From assembly GCF_021390245.1 (NCBI RefSeq), contig NZ_JAJUXH010000003.1, positions 434,001 to 498,000 of the forward strand: DNA of 64,000 nt, in the 5' to 3' direction. This document shows positions 25,675 through 33,636 of the stretch, one piece after another. A program made the position numbers and the translations under genes. The first letter of the stretch is position 1, and each line of letters starts with the position of its first letter. The notes beneath the pieces were generated by a model that ran no database searches, was not told the origin of the DNA, and worked only from the letters and a program-made list of their open reading frames with translations. Source of the stretch: Dyadobacter sp. CY323 (GTDB lineage Bacteria; Bacteroidota; Bacteroidia; Cytophagales; Spirosomataceae).

Positions 25675-26654
25675 TATTTCAAAGGTGCTACCAAATACTT
25701 CCTAAAAACACTCTCAATTCCCAGGTCATTTTGCAACTCGTCGACTTCCACAAGAAGTTGATCTGCCCGTTCCTGTAAGTCTGGACTTAATTCTCCGACA
25801 TCACGTCTTGTATAAAGTGAAATGGGGAAACCGCGTTTACCGAGGCAATATTTGGCGATGGTTGGATAAGCTAAATGCACGATTTCCATTGAATCCACAA
25901 AGAATTTTTGCAGCCTCGCTACATCCTGCGCCTTTTCCGGATTATCGTAATGCTTACAGATCCAGACGATCAGCTCGGGATAAATGTTACCCTGAATGCA
26001 GGAAAGTCCCGCAGCTCCCGCGCGCAACGATGCGGTCGCATTAACCATATAAGCATCATAAAGCCCGAAATGATAACCTTCACCCACCTGAATCCGGCGA
26101 ATTACCTCGTCAAGATCCAGACAAGTATCTTTATGGTAAACAATGCGTTTCGTCTTCACGAGCGCAGCCAGCAGATTACTGTCAACCAGCCTTTTATACG
26201 GAACCGGACATTCGTAAAATCCAAGCGGAATATCGTCTGTCAAAGCGATCAGTTTTTTCGCCCGGTCAAGAAAGACGTCATCGGATTCATTTTCATCCGC
26301 CAGCAGGCTTGTGATCACAATTACTGCCTGAACGCCGGTTTGATATATACGTTTTACAAAATCAGCCTGTTCCTCGATGGGCCCGCCAAATGTCCCGGTT
26401 GCGACCACTGGCACCCGTCCGGCGACTTGATTCACCACGGTCTGCGTCACACTGATCCGCTCGGCGTCACTTAGTTCATACATTTCGCTTGACAGGCAGT
26501 TGGCAAAAAGCCCGGCAGCGCCAGCTTCCAGGTACATGTCTGTCAATGCTTTCAATCCCTCATAATCCACTTCTCCTGAATCAGAAAAAGGGGTTAACAT
26601 CACGGGAATGAATCCCTGGGGTAAAGAAACGGACGATTCGTTAACGGACTTCAT
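25674..26654 (-). CDS. Dihydrodipicolinate synthase/N-acetylneuraminate lyase family aldolase
   Basis: This 326-residue TIM-barrel class I aldolase of the DapA/NanA family forms a Schiff base with pyruvate or a related 2-oxo acid. Lys175 in IVYHKDTC is the expected Schiff-base lysine and Tyr147 in GFYECPVPY the catalytic tyrosine. The usual G-T/S-T/S-G-E pyruvate-binding loop is replaced by NCLSSEMYEL, so it is probably not DapA. A sugar-acid or sialic-acid aldolase, or a dehydratase of the same family, is likely. It follows the SSS symporter gene by 52 bases and overlaps the sigma-like gene by TAATG, forming an uptake-and-cleavage operon. Confidence 0.87.
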   Translation of the reverse strand: MKSVNESSVSLPQGFIPVMLTPFSDSGEVDYEGLKALTDMYLEAGAAGLFANCLSSEMYELSDAERISVTQTVVNQVAGRVPVVATGTFGGPIEEQADFVKRIYQTGVQAVIVITSLLADENESDDVFLDRAKKLIALTDDIPLGFYECPVPYKRLVDSNLLAALVKTKRIVYHKDTCLDLDEVIRRIQVGEGYHFGLYDAYMVNATASLRAGAAGLSCIQGNIYPELIVWICKHYDNPEKAQDVARLQKFFVDSMEIVHLAYPTIAKYCLGKRGFPISLYTRRDVGELSPDLQERADQLLVEVDELQNDLGIESVFRKYLVAPLK

Positions 26655-26706
26655 AGTCAGGTCTTATTTAATGCATTGTTAATGTTGCACTTTTGTATTC
26701 CGATGC

Positions 26707-28290
26707 TTACTCTTTGTCGAGCACCATTTCTTCCTGATCCGGAACCTGTTTTTTCAATCGGGTCAATATTAATCCGATCAGGAAAATGCTGAGAGTTCCT
26801 ACTACCATAATCATATTCTGGTGCAGCGGATTTCGCAGAGAGGCATATTCGTCTGGCAGCTGCGACGAAAAAGTCATCCAGATAATCACGAGAATACCTA
26901 TGATAGTCGCAGTGAGCGCCTCCGTATTTTTTGTGTTTTTTGAAATAATCCCCAAAAGGAACAGCCCCAGCATACCCCCGGCAAAAATTCCGGAAAGCAT
27001 CCACCAAACATCCAATACACTTTTTACACCGATCATCGCGATTCCGGTGACCATCCCTAGTAATCCAAAAACGGTCGTAGCGATGTATAAAAGCCTCAAA
27101 GACTCTTTCGGCGAAAGGTTTGACTTAATGTATTTTTGATAAATGTCGACTGAAAAGACAGTAGCCGACGCATTCATTCCCGAGCTAATGGTACTCATGG
27201 CCGCCGACATGATCGCTGCGATGATTAGTCCCAGCAAACCAACCGGAACTTTGTTAACCATAAAATGCGGCATTACTTTGTCACCATAGTCGGCCGGGGT
27301 AAGTGTCGATGCCAGATTGGTAATGGCGGCAGAAGTTCCGCCCGGCAAACGCTCGGCCGCAACCTGCATTTTAATGGTTTGAAGCAATTCTGGATGTCCC
27401 TGATAATAAGCATATAAACAGGAGCCCAGCAAGAAAAAGATCAGCGAAACGGGTAAATAAAGATACACGCAAAGCCAAACCGAACTTGCAGCTTCTTTAA
27501 TGGACGAAGTAGTGTGATAACGCTGAACATAATTCTGGTCCATCCCAAAATTATTGAGGTTCATAAAAAATCCGTAAAACAGCACGACCCAAAACGAAGC
27601 CTGCGTAAAGTCAGGCGCAAAAGTGCCCAGGCTGAATTTATCATCTACTTTTCCAACTTCGATAATCTTCGACATGCCACCGTCTACCCCCACAACAACC
27701 AGATACAATATCACTAATGCCCCGACGGTCTTGATGACTCCCTGAACCACTTCTGTCCAGATTACAGCTTCCATTCCACCCATTACGGTGTAAAGAACAA
27801 TGCAAATGCCGACGACAATCATGATCGTTGACATGGGATAGCCGGTCAAAGCCTGCAAGCTTAATGCAATCCCGAAAAAAATGGAACCCATTCTGGCTAG
27901 CTGCGTCAGTAAGAAGCAAATCACGGCATAGGTACGTGCCCACGCCCCAAACCGGTGTTCAAGGTGCGTATACGCGGATACAGCTCCGGAATTCCGATAA
28001 AAAGGAATGAAATATTTTGTAGCGATCCAGGCTGCAAAAGGCATTGAAAGACTAAAAACAAATGAATTCCAATTGCTGCCAAATGCTTTTCCCGGAACCC
28101 CGAGAAATGTATTACTGCTTAAAAAAGTCGCGTAAATGGAAATACCGATCGCCCAGCCGGGAATACTTCCCGATGCCTTTGTAAACTGATCCGCGCTGGT
28201 GTTTTTTCTTGAAAAGTAAATACCGACCGCAACCATCCCGACCAGGTAGGCTATCACAATGACGAGGTCAATGAAAGGTAAGGATTTCAT
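26707..28290 (-). CDS. Sodium:solute symporter (SSS family)
   Basis: This 527-residue inner-membrane transporter has about 13 helices. SSS family marks include IVIAYLVGMVAVGIYFSRKN at the start, FLSSNTFLGVPGKAFG and the AAIMSAAMSTISSGMNASATVFSVDIY signature-like segment near residues 340-370. It probably imports a sugar or sugar acid with Na+. Position before the aldolase gene suggests the pair takes up and cleaves one substrate. Sialic acid is one candidate because SSS-type sialic acid transporters are known, but no other nan genes are in view. A 22-base palindrome lies 70 bases upstream. Confidence 0.9.
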   Translation of the reverse strand: MKSLPFIDLVIVIAYLVGMVAVGIYFSRKNTSADQFTKASGSIPGWAIGISIYATFLSSNTFLGVPGKAFGSNWNSFVFSLSMPFAAWIATKYFIPFYRNSGAVSAYTHLEHRFGAWARTYAVICFLLTQLARMGSIFFGIALSLQALTGYPMSTIMIVVGICIVLYTVMGGMEAVIWTEVVQGVIKTVGALVILYLVVVGVDGGMSKIIEVGKVDDKFSLGTFAPDFTQASFWVVLFYGFFMNLNNFGMDQNYVQRYHTTSSIKEAASSVWLCVYLYLPVSLIFFLLGSCLYAYYQGHPELLQTIKMQVAAERLPGGTSAAITNLASTLTPADYGDKVMPHFMVNKVPVGLLGLIIAAIMSAAMSTISSGMNASATVFSVDIYQKYIKSNLSPKESLRLLYIATTVFGLLGMVTGIAMIGVKSVLDVWWMLSGIFAGGMLGLFLLGIISKNTKNTEALTATIIGILVIIWMTFSSQLPDEYASLRNPLHQNMIMVVGTLSIFLIGLILTRLKKQVPDQEEMVLDKE

Positions 28291-28359
28291 TCTACTTTTG
28301 AGATAAGTATAACTTTACCACAAAGAAACAGGATGAAGCTTATGATTTTCTATTGTTTC

Positions 28360-28381
28360 ATATCGTATTATTGTACGATAT
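28360..28381. promoter_or_regulatory. Palindromic operator candidate before the symporter operon
   Basis: ATATCGTA and TACGATAT form a perfect 8-bp inverted repeat with a 6-base spacer, 70 bases before the SSS symporter start. Its size and symmetry fit a dimeric repressor site (GntR or LacI type), but no such regulator gene is in the window. Confidence 0.5.
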
Positions 28382-28415
28382 TAGCAAAGAAGCGGATCCA
28401 ATGAAAGAAATGCCT

Positions 28416-29102
28416 TTATGATTCTACTATATCTTTATCCTTAAAGAAATAGCCGATGCCGATGGTGGAAATAATGATCAGGACGATCAGGATGATTTTT
28501 GTTGCTAAACCTTCATTCGGATGTTCCAGAAGGTAGCGTATATCCTGCGCTTCTTTCCCGGCCCAAACTGCCAGTACTGTACGTGGTATCATGCCCAGCG
28601 TCCCCCCGATCAGTACTTTTTTGAACTTGGCGCCAGCCATGGCGAAGAAAAGATTTGTGATTGCAAATGGCAAAACAGGGGATAATTTGGCAAAGAAAAT
28701 AAGCCTTAGTTCATTCCGGTAAAATCGCCGGAGCAATGAGCCAACTTGTGGATAAATCTGTGTCAGATAGCTTCGTACAGATTCTGCATGAAGGAAGTGT
28801 GCTGATACATAAATGATAGCGATCGCTCCAACATTTAAACCGAAAAGCATCGGAATGGAGGACCAGCTGAGAAAATATCCGTAAACCAGTGCCAGAAATG
28901 TTGGGGGCGTCAACGCAGCCGAGGAAGCCAGTGTTAGGATAAATGTGATCCCGAGCCACCATTCAACCGGCAAAGCGCGAAGTACTTTTTCATTATTGAT
29001 CGCCCAGGCAGTAAGGATCGACGTGGTTACCAGCGGAACAACCGTCATCAGAATGCTGACAACGACTGGCAAGGACAATTTTTTAGGTGTAGAAGTTTCC
29101 AA
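28416..29102 (-). CDS. TVP38/TMEM64-family membrane protein (VTT domain)
   Basis: This 228-residue protein has about six hydrophobic segments and the VTT (SNARE-associated Golgi, DedA-superfamily) domain. The middle part has FLALVYGYFLSWSSIPMLFGL, LRRFYRNELRLIFFAKLSPVLPFAITNLFFAMAG and a C-terminal GTLGMIPRTVLAVWAG. The pattern R-x-P-x-x-P-F is the family mark. DedA-like proteins are linked to membrane homeostasis and lipid scrambling or flipping. Its role here is not shown. It runs on the same strand as the symporter gene but 125 bases upstream with an operator candidate between, so it is likely a separate unit. Confidence 0.85.
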   Translation of the reverse strand: METSTPKKLSLPVVVSILMTVVPLVTTSILTAWAINNEKVLRALPVEWWLGITFILTLASSAALTPPTFLALVYGYFLSWSSIPMLFGLNVGAIAIIYVSAHFLHAESVRSYLTQIYPQVGSLLRRFYRNELRLIFFAKLSPVLPFAITNLFFAMAGAKFKKVLIGGTLGMIPRTVLAVWAGKEAQDIRYLLEHPNEGLATKIILIVLIIISTIGIGYFFKDKDIVES

Positions 29103-29201
29103 GACTAACTATTTGATACTCTATCTTCATTCCGCTACCTGAATAACCACTTGATTGGCTAAAAGGTTTTTTGTTATCTTACCTTTATTGTACATTTTTT
29201 C

Positions 29202-29270
29202 TTGCCACGAATACACCAATGGGCACGAATATTAAATATCAATTCGTGGTCATTCGTGTATCCGTGGCAA
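29202..29270. repeat. 29-bp imperfect palindromic repeat upstream of the cystathionine synthase gene
   Basis: Two 29-base arms (29202-29230 and 29242-29270) are inverted relative to each other with 4 mismatches and an 11-base AT-rich spacer. Both arms are built on the word CACGAAT/ATTCGTG and end with TTGCCACG/CGTGGCAA. The element ends 13 bases before the start codon of the next gene, so it lies in or next to its leader. Similar CACGAAT-type repeats are, from memory, common in Bacteroidota intergenic regions, which would make this a dispersed repeat rather than a dedicated operator. Confidence 0.8.
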
Positions 29271-29283
29271 AATAAGTCTTAAA

Positions 29284-30423
29284 ATGAAATTCGGAACAAA
29301 AGCAATACACGCGGGCGTAGAACCCGACCCGACAACCGGTGCCATCATGACGCCCATTTACCAGACTTCCACCTACGTGCAGGAAAGTCCGGGGAAACAC
29401 AAAGGCTACGAATATTCCAGAACGCATAATCCAACCCGGACTGCTTTGCAAAATGCATTGGCTGCACTCGAAAATGGAAAACACGGCATTTGTTATGCTT
29501 CCGGGCTCGCCGCGACCGATGCTGTTTTGAAACTCTTTCGTCCCGGCGATGAGATTATAGCTACAAACGACATTTATGGAGGGTCTTACCGGATCATGAA
29601 ACGCATTTTTGAGCCATTCGGACTTGTGTTTCATTTTGTGAATATGACCGACATCAACGAGGTAAAATCCGCCATTTCGGATAAAACCAAATTGATCTGG
29701 ATGGAAACGCCAACGAACCCACTACTCCGGCTTATTGATATTGAACAAATCACCGCGATCTGCCGCGAAAAAGGCATTCAAAGTGTCGTAGACAATACAT
29801 TTGCGTCACCTTACCTTCAAAATCCACTCGACTTGGGTGCAGATATCGTCATGCATTCAGTAACCAAATACCTCGGCGGACATTCCGATACGGTTATGGG
29901 CGCATTGATGACAAATAACGACGAGCTTGCTAAACAACTGGCCTTTATCCAGAATGCAAGTGGGGCAGTACCTGGTCCGCAGGATTGTTTTTTGGTGTTA
30001 CGAGGCATTAAAACCCTGCATATCCGAATGCAGCGGCATTGTGAAAACGCCTTCAAAGTGGCGCATTGGCTGGAAACGCACCCAAAAGTCGGCAAAGTAT
30101 ACTATCCCGGACTCGCGTCACATCCCGGCCACGATCTGGCACGTCGACAAATGCGGGATTTTGGTGGAATGCTTTCGTTTGAGCTAAAAGGTGATATTTA
30201 TGAAGACGCAGTTAAAACCATGGAGCGTTTGAATGTGTTTTCACTGGGCGAATCGCTGGGTGGCGTAGAATCTTTGTGTACACATCCTGCCAGTATGACC
30301 CACGCAAGTATTCCGAAAGAAGAAAGAGAAAAGGTGGGCTTAAAAGATACCCTGATCCGTTTGAGTGTCGGTATCGAGGATGTGGAAGATCTGATCGAGG
30401 ATTTGGCGCAGGCGATCGGCTAG
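29284..30423 (+). CDS. Cystathionine gamma-synthase/lyase family PLP enzyme
   Basis: This 379-residue fold-type I PLP enzyme of the Cys/Met metabolism family has the PLP-binding lysine in SVTKYLGGHSD (Lys195). Conserved family segments include YSRTHNPTR, ASGLAATDAVL and SLGGVESLCTHPASMTH. It acts in transsulfuration, either joining an activated homoserine with cysteine (cystathionine gamma-synthase, MetB) or splitting cystathionine (gamma-lyase, MetC/CGL). Sequence alone does not separate these activities securely. It stands alone with no met genes adjacent. A 29-bp palindromic repeat ends 13 bases before its ATG, and a -7 element for the next gene follows. Confidence 0.85.
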   Translation: MKFGTKAIHAGVEPDPTTGAIMTPIYQTSTYVQESPGKHKGYEYSRTHNPTRTALQNALAALENGKHGICYASGLAATDAVLKLFRPGDEIIATNDIYGGSYRIMKRIFEPFGLVFHFVNMTDINEVKSAISDKTKLIWMETPTNPLLRLIDIEQITAICREKGIQSVVDNTFASPYLQNPLDLGADIVMHSVTKYLGGHSDTVMGALMTNNDELAKQLAFIQNASGAVPGPQDCFLVLRGIKTLHIRMQRHCENAFKVAHWLETHPKVGKVYYPGLASHPGHDLARRQMRDFGGMLSFELKGDIYEDAVKTMERLNVFSLGESLGGVESLCTHPASMTHASIPKEEREKVGLKDTLIRLSVGIEDVEDLIEDLAQAIG

Positions 30424-30433
30424 CAAGAGTCTC

Positions 30434-30464
30434 TTTGCATTCAAAAGCAAAAATCTTACTTTTG
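30434..30464 (+). promoter_or_regulatory. Promoter of the DUF3127 gene
   Basis: TTTG (30434-30437) and TACTTTTG (30457-30464) are separated by 19 bases, an excellent match to the Bacteroidota -33/-7 consensus TTTG/TAnnTTTG. The start codon is 40 bases downstream. Confidence 0.75.
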
Positions 30465-30503
30465 GAATTACCTTTTTGAGACACTAAAAATCAATATTAT
30501 AAA

Positions 30504-30860
30504 ATGGAATTAACAGGAACAGTGATCGCTTTGTTGCCGGAAGTAAATGGCCAGGGCAAAAACGGAACGTGGCGCAAACAAGAATTCATTCTTGAAATAC
30601 CTTCACAATACCCTAAAAAAGTATGCATTTCACTCTGGGGAGACAAAATCGATCAGGCGGATTTGAATGTGAACGATTCGGTAACCGCTTCTATTGATGT
30701 CGAGAGCCGCGAGTACAATTCCCGCTGGTATACCGAGGTGAAAGCCTGGAAAATAGACAAGAATGGTGCACCAGCCTCCTCAGGATCTTCCAGTTCCGGA
30801 AGTCCGCTGCCTCCAGTTACCACATTTACCGAGGACGAATCCGACGACCTGCCATTCTAA
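30504..30860 (+). CDS. DUF3127 protein with SSB-like acidic tip
   Basis: This 118-residue protein is DUF3127-like, with a predicted beta-rich N-terminal domain (about 1-85), starting MELTGTVIALLPEVNGQ and including FILEIPSQYPKKVCISLWGD. A Ser/Gly/Pro-rich linker (ASSGSSSSGSPLPP) and an acidic tail ending DDLPF follow. That layout (OB-like beta domain, flexible linker, acidic hydrophobic tip) copies single-stranded DNA-binding protein, whose DD(I/L)PF tip recruits repair and replication proteins. DUF3127 members have no established function. A role in DNA transactions is inference. It has a good promoter of its own and no cotranscribed neighbour. Confidence 0.85.
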   Translation: MELTGTVIALLPEVNGQGKNGTWRKQEFILEIPSQYPKKVCISLWGDKIDQADLNVNDSVTASIDVESREYNSRWYTEVKAWKIDKNGAPASSGSSSSGSPLPPVTTFTEDESDDLPF

Positions 30861-30945
30861 ATACGATAATCCAGCTCCTGCGATATGAATGACATTGTAC
30901 TCATTTTCGTAGGGGGTGGATTAAGAAGTATGGTGTAAACCAGCT

Positions 30946-31599
30946 CTAACCGGATTGGTATGCCATCGACATTGTAAATTTGTCGATCATTTCCTGCGGA
31001 TGAACTTCAAGAATCCGAGCTAAGACCATCACTACTAAGGTGTTGGATGCAATTTTCCTTGGGATACCGGCAACCGTAGCGAACAGATCAACAGTAACCG
31101 ATTGTTTTTCATCCAGAAGCTTCATCAGTTTCTGTTCTTTATCCCCATACTGAAACCGGATATCGCGTTCTCCCCTACCCCGGCGCATGATCTCTTTCAT
31201 TTCCCGGCTCGCCTGAATGGATTTGTCCGCAACCCGAATGTAAGCCTGGCGGGTTCCCGAATCGTCGACCACATAATGCGGTTTATCTACACTTTTAGGA
31301 ATGGTGATAACGAGCACATCCCGGTCCGAGCTGACGGGAATAAGTTCTTTTTTGTAACTGATTTTGGGATAAATATACTTGTCTATGGCGCGGGTGAGCG
31401 TAAACTCATCTTCCTCCGCATCTTTTAGACCTTTGATCGTTTTGTCGTCGCCCACTCCGACGAACAGTTTGCCGCCACCGGTATTAGCGAAAGCTACCAC
31501 TTCGCGGACAATCTTTTCGGGATGACTGGATTTCAATTTGAATTCCGTATGCTCACCCTCGCCTTTCTTCACCAGCTCTTTCAACAATCGAAGTTCCAT
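30946..31599 (-). CDS. AlbA_2 (Schlafen-like) domain protein, ATP/nucleic-acid-binding
   Basis: This 217-residue protein carries an AlbA_2 domain at about residues 5-140: EHTEFKLKSSHPEKIVREVVAFANTGGGKLFVGVGDD, with the FANTGGG motif, and IPKSVDKPHYV and AYIRVADKS further on. In Bacteroidota such proteins often precede putative regulators or defence genes. The C-terminal 70 residues form a helical, winged-helix-like region (VDLFATVAGIPRKIASNTLVVMVLARIL). Nucleic-acid binding or a nuclease-like role is likely but unproven. It is the first of several accessory-looking genes up to HigBA, all on the minus strand. Confidence 0.75.
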   Translation of the reverse strand: MELRLLKELVKKGEGEHTEFKLKSSHPEKIVREVVAFANTGGGKLFVGVGDDKTIKGLKDAEEDEFTLTRAIDKYIYPKISYKKELIPVSSDRDVLVITIPKSVDKPHYVVDDSGTRQAYIRVADKSIQASREMKEIMRRGRGERDIRFQYGDKEQKLMKLLDEKQSVTVDLFATVAGIPRKIASNTLVVMVLARILEVHPQEMIDKFTMSMAYQSG

Positions 31600-31631
31600 C
31601 TTTTGGAATGGATAGATTTATGAAACAATAT

Positions 31632-31662
31632 AAAGAAAAAAGACGACACTGTTGGTGCCGTC
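31632..31662 (-). terminator. Terminator of the DUF2795 gene
   Basis: On the minus strand GACGGCAC and GTGTCGTC pair with one G-T wobble around a short loop (arms 31642-31649 and 31655-31662), followed by a run of T. It sits just after the DUF2795 stop at 31669 and before the AlbA_2 gene. Confidence 0.65.
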
Positions 31663-31668
31663 CTTCTA

Positions 31669-31890
31669 TTAGTATTCGTCTTCGTTGAAAAAGAAATCAT
31701 CTTTGGTCGGGTAATCGGGCCAAATCTCCTCAATGCTTTCATAAGGCTGACCGTCATCTTCAAGCTCCTGTAGGTTTTCAACTACTTCTAACGGAGCGCC
31801 TGTTCTGATTGCAAAGTCAATTAGCTCGTCTTTGGTAGCTGGCCAGGGAGCATCTTCAAGGTACGATGCAAGTTCGAGAGTCCAGTACAT
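31669..31890 (-). CDS. DUF2795 small acidic protein
   Basis: This 73-residue, very acidic protein matches DUF2795: MYWTLELASYLEDAPWPATKDELIDFAIRTG, then VVENLQELEDDGQPYESIEEIWPDYP. Such proteins are small and widely distributed in Bacteroidota, and their function is unknown. The acidic C-terminal tail (KDDFFFNEDEY) is typical. A hairpin terminator follows, and about 160 bases of AT-rich sequence without other features precede it, up to the HigA stop. Confidence 0.85.
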   Translation of the reverse strand: MYWTLELASYLEDAPWPATKDELIDFAIRTGAPLEVVENLQELEDDGQPYESIEEIWPDYPTKDDFFFNEDEY

Positions 31891-32049
31891 AATATTTTCG
31901 CCTATTAATAGTTACTTTACTTTTTTTGCAAAAGTAAAAAATTTGACATCTTTTAAAAGCTTAAAGCGAAAAAAAAGAAAAATAATTGCTTAGCGAAAAA
32001 TTTTAATTTAATTTTTAACATAATCTTCTACAAATCAGTAACTTAACTT

Positions 32050-32427
32050 TTAGCCAGCCAACAGTGTTTCTGCGGAAATACCCAGGCCTTTGTGAATTTT
32101 CCGCATCATTTCGAGAGTCAGAGGTCTTTTTCCATTCAGTACTTCTGAGACCCGGCTTGGACTTCCGAAATAAGCTACCAAATCTTTCCGTTTCAGGCCG
32201 AACTCCTGAATTTTTAGTTTAATTGCGTCTACGGGGTCAGGAGGTTCGATAGCGAAATGCCGTGACTCGTAATCCTCCACCAATAAAGACACTAATTCCA
32301 GTAATTGTTCCTCTGGGCTGTTTTCGTCACAGTCAACCAATGAATCAATAATTTTCAGGTATTCCCTATATTCTGGATCAGAATGAATCGCCCTCAGTTC
32401 CGATTTTATCTCCACGATCGTCTTCAT
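32050..32427 (-). CDS. higA: HigA-like antitoxin (HTH transcriptional regulator)
   Basis: This 125-residue protein has an XRE-type helix-turn-helix in the C-terminal half (IQEFGLKRKDLVAYFGSPSRVSEVLNGKRPLTLEMMRKIHKGL). The N-terminal half is acidic and helical. HigA binds and neutralises HigB and represses the pair by binding DNA. The toxin gene lies directly upstream with a 3-base gap, the usual toxin-first order of higBA. The stop is followed by 159 bases with no gene up to the DUF2795 start. Confidence 0.85.
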   Translation of the reverse strand: MKTIVEIKSELRAIHSDPEYREYLKIIDSLVDCDENSPEEQLLELVSLLVEDYESRHFAIEPPDPVDAIKLKIQEFGLKRKDLVAYFGSPSRVSEVLNGKRPLTLEMMRKIHKGLGISAETLLAG

Positions 32428-32430
32428 ATC

Positions 32431-32748
32431 TCAAATATTCTTTATGTCAGTAATCTTATCGTATTCTTTATGAGTTCCTAAAAACCGAATGTAAACCCGT
32501 TGCATATTATATCTGAACAAGGCTATTAGCCTGTACTTGTTGTGACAGATATTAAATACAATTCTTCTATTGCCGACAGTATCGGATCGCGGGTTAGATT
32601 CTATCACTTCGTTCGGTGACTGGTATGAGGCATTTTTCATTCGGTCATGCCAATATTTCAGTTCCGTTTCTGAGTCCGGATATTTTTTCCAAAAATCCTG
32701 TAGTGTGCCTTTCGTAATTATTCTCACATTCGATTTTATTATTCCCAA
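32431..32748 (-). CDS. higB: HigB-like toxin (type II)
   Basis: This 105-residue basic protein matches the HigB/RelE-superfamily toxins. It has TKGTLQDFWKKYPDSETELKYWHDRMKNASY at the start and NRRIVFNICHNKYRLIALFRYNMQRVYIRFLGTHKEYDKI in the C-terminal strands. HigB cleaves translated mRNA. It precedes higA by 3 bases on the same strand, so they form one operon. No regulatory element is clear in the 122 bases upstream, which it shares with the divergent cutC gene. Confidence 0.88.
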   Translation of the reverse strand: MGIIKSNVRIITKGTLQDFWKKYPDSETELKYWHDRMKNASYQSPNEVIESNPRSDTVGNRRIVFNICHNKYRLIALFRYNMQRVYIRFLGTHKEYDKITDIKNI

Positions 32749-32870
32749 AATGGTAATTAATGTACAAATATGGGAATATTTTAATTTTTTTTCAACTTTT
32801 TAAAACCAAACTTCCTTTCCCGTCCCTTATCGTTTTTGTAATTTCCCTTTTTATATCAATATAGGTAAAG

Positions 32871-33599
32871 ATGACTATTGAAGTTTGTGCGTATTCGCTT
32901 GAATCGTGTATTAATGCCCAGGCCGGCGGTGCTGGCCGAATCGAACTTTGCGGCGGGCTCGGAGAAGGTGGTACCACACCAAGTGCCGGAATGATTGAAA
33001 TCGTTAGAAAGCACGTTGATATCGATCTTTTTGTGATGATCAGGCCACGCGGAGGCGACTTTGTTTACGACTTTTTTGAGGAAGAGATCATGCGGAAAGA
33101 TATCGATCTTGCCAAAAAACTCGGTGCCAATGGAGTCGTTCTGGGTGTTCTCACCGCAGACGGACAAGTGGATGTTCCGCGCACCAAAGCATTAGTGGAT
33201 TACGCAAGTCCAATGAAGGTAACGTTCCACAGAGCTTTTGATCTGACCCCGGACCCGGTGAAAGCACTGCAAGCCGTAATCGAAACCGGTGCAGAACGTA
33301 TCCTGACCTCCGGACAAAAATCATCCGCAATTCTGGGTATTGAACTTTTGAGAACCTTGGCTCAGCACGCAAACGGTCGCATTGAGATTATGGCTGGCGG
33401 CGGTGTTAATCCAGGTAATGCAGCCGAATTAGCCTCAGCCGGCGTTCATGCATTGCATTTGACAGCCAAGGCATTCCGGCCGGCACGTCAGAAGTTTTTC
33501 CGGGACGAAATTTCAATGGCCGGCGAGGTGCCCGACGAGCGTATGGTATTATATAGTGACCTGAACCTGATTGAAGAACTCGTACAAGTAGTTTCATAA
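32871..33599 (+). CDS. cutC: CutC-family protein
   Basis: This 242-residue TIM-barrel protein belongs to the CutC family. It starts MTIEVCAYSLESCINAQAGG and continues with RIELCGGLGEGGTTPSAGMI and, later, MAGGGVNPGNAAELASAGVHALHLTAK, all family marks. CutC was named for copper homeostasis in E. coli, but that role is disputed and the enzymatic function is unclear. The length is normal. It stands at the head of a likely operon with the penicillin acylase-like gene (37-base gap). Confidence 0.92.
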   Translation: MTIEVCAYSLESCINAQAGGAGRIELCGGLGEGGTTPSAGMIEIVRKHVDIDLFVMIRPRGGDFVYDFFEEEIMRKDIDLAKKLGANGVVLGVLTADGQVDVPRTKALVDYASPMKVTFHRAFDLTPDPVKALQAVIETGAERILTSGQKSSAILGIELLRTLAQHANGRIEIMAGGGVNPGNAAELASAGVHALHLTAKAFRPARQKFFRDEISMAGEVPDERMVLYSDLNLIEELVQVVS

Positions 33600-33636
33600 T
33601 CAGGCAGTTCTTTTACTTTGATTAACCCACCACTCT

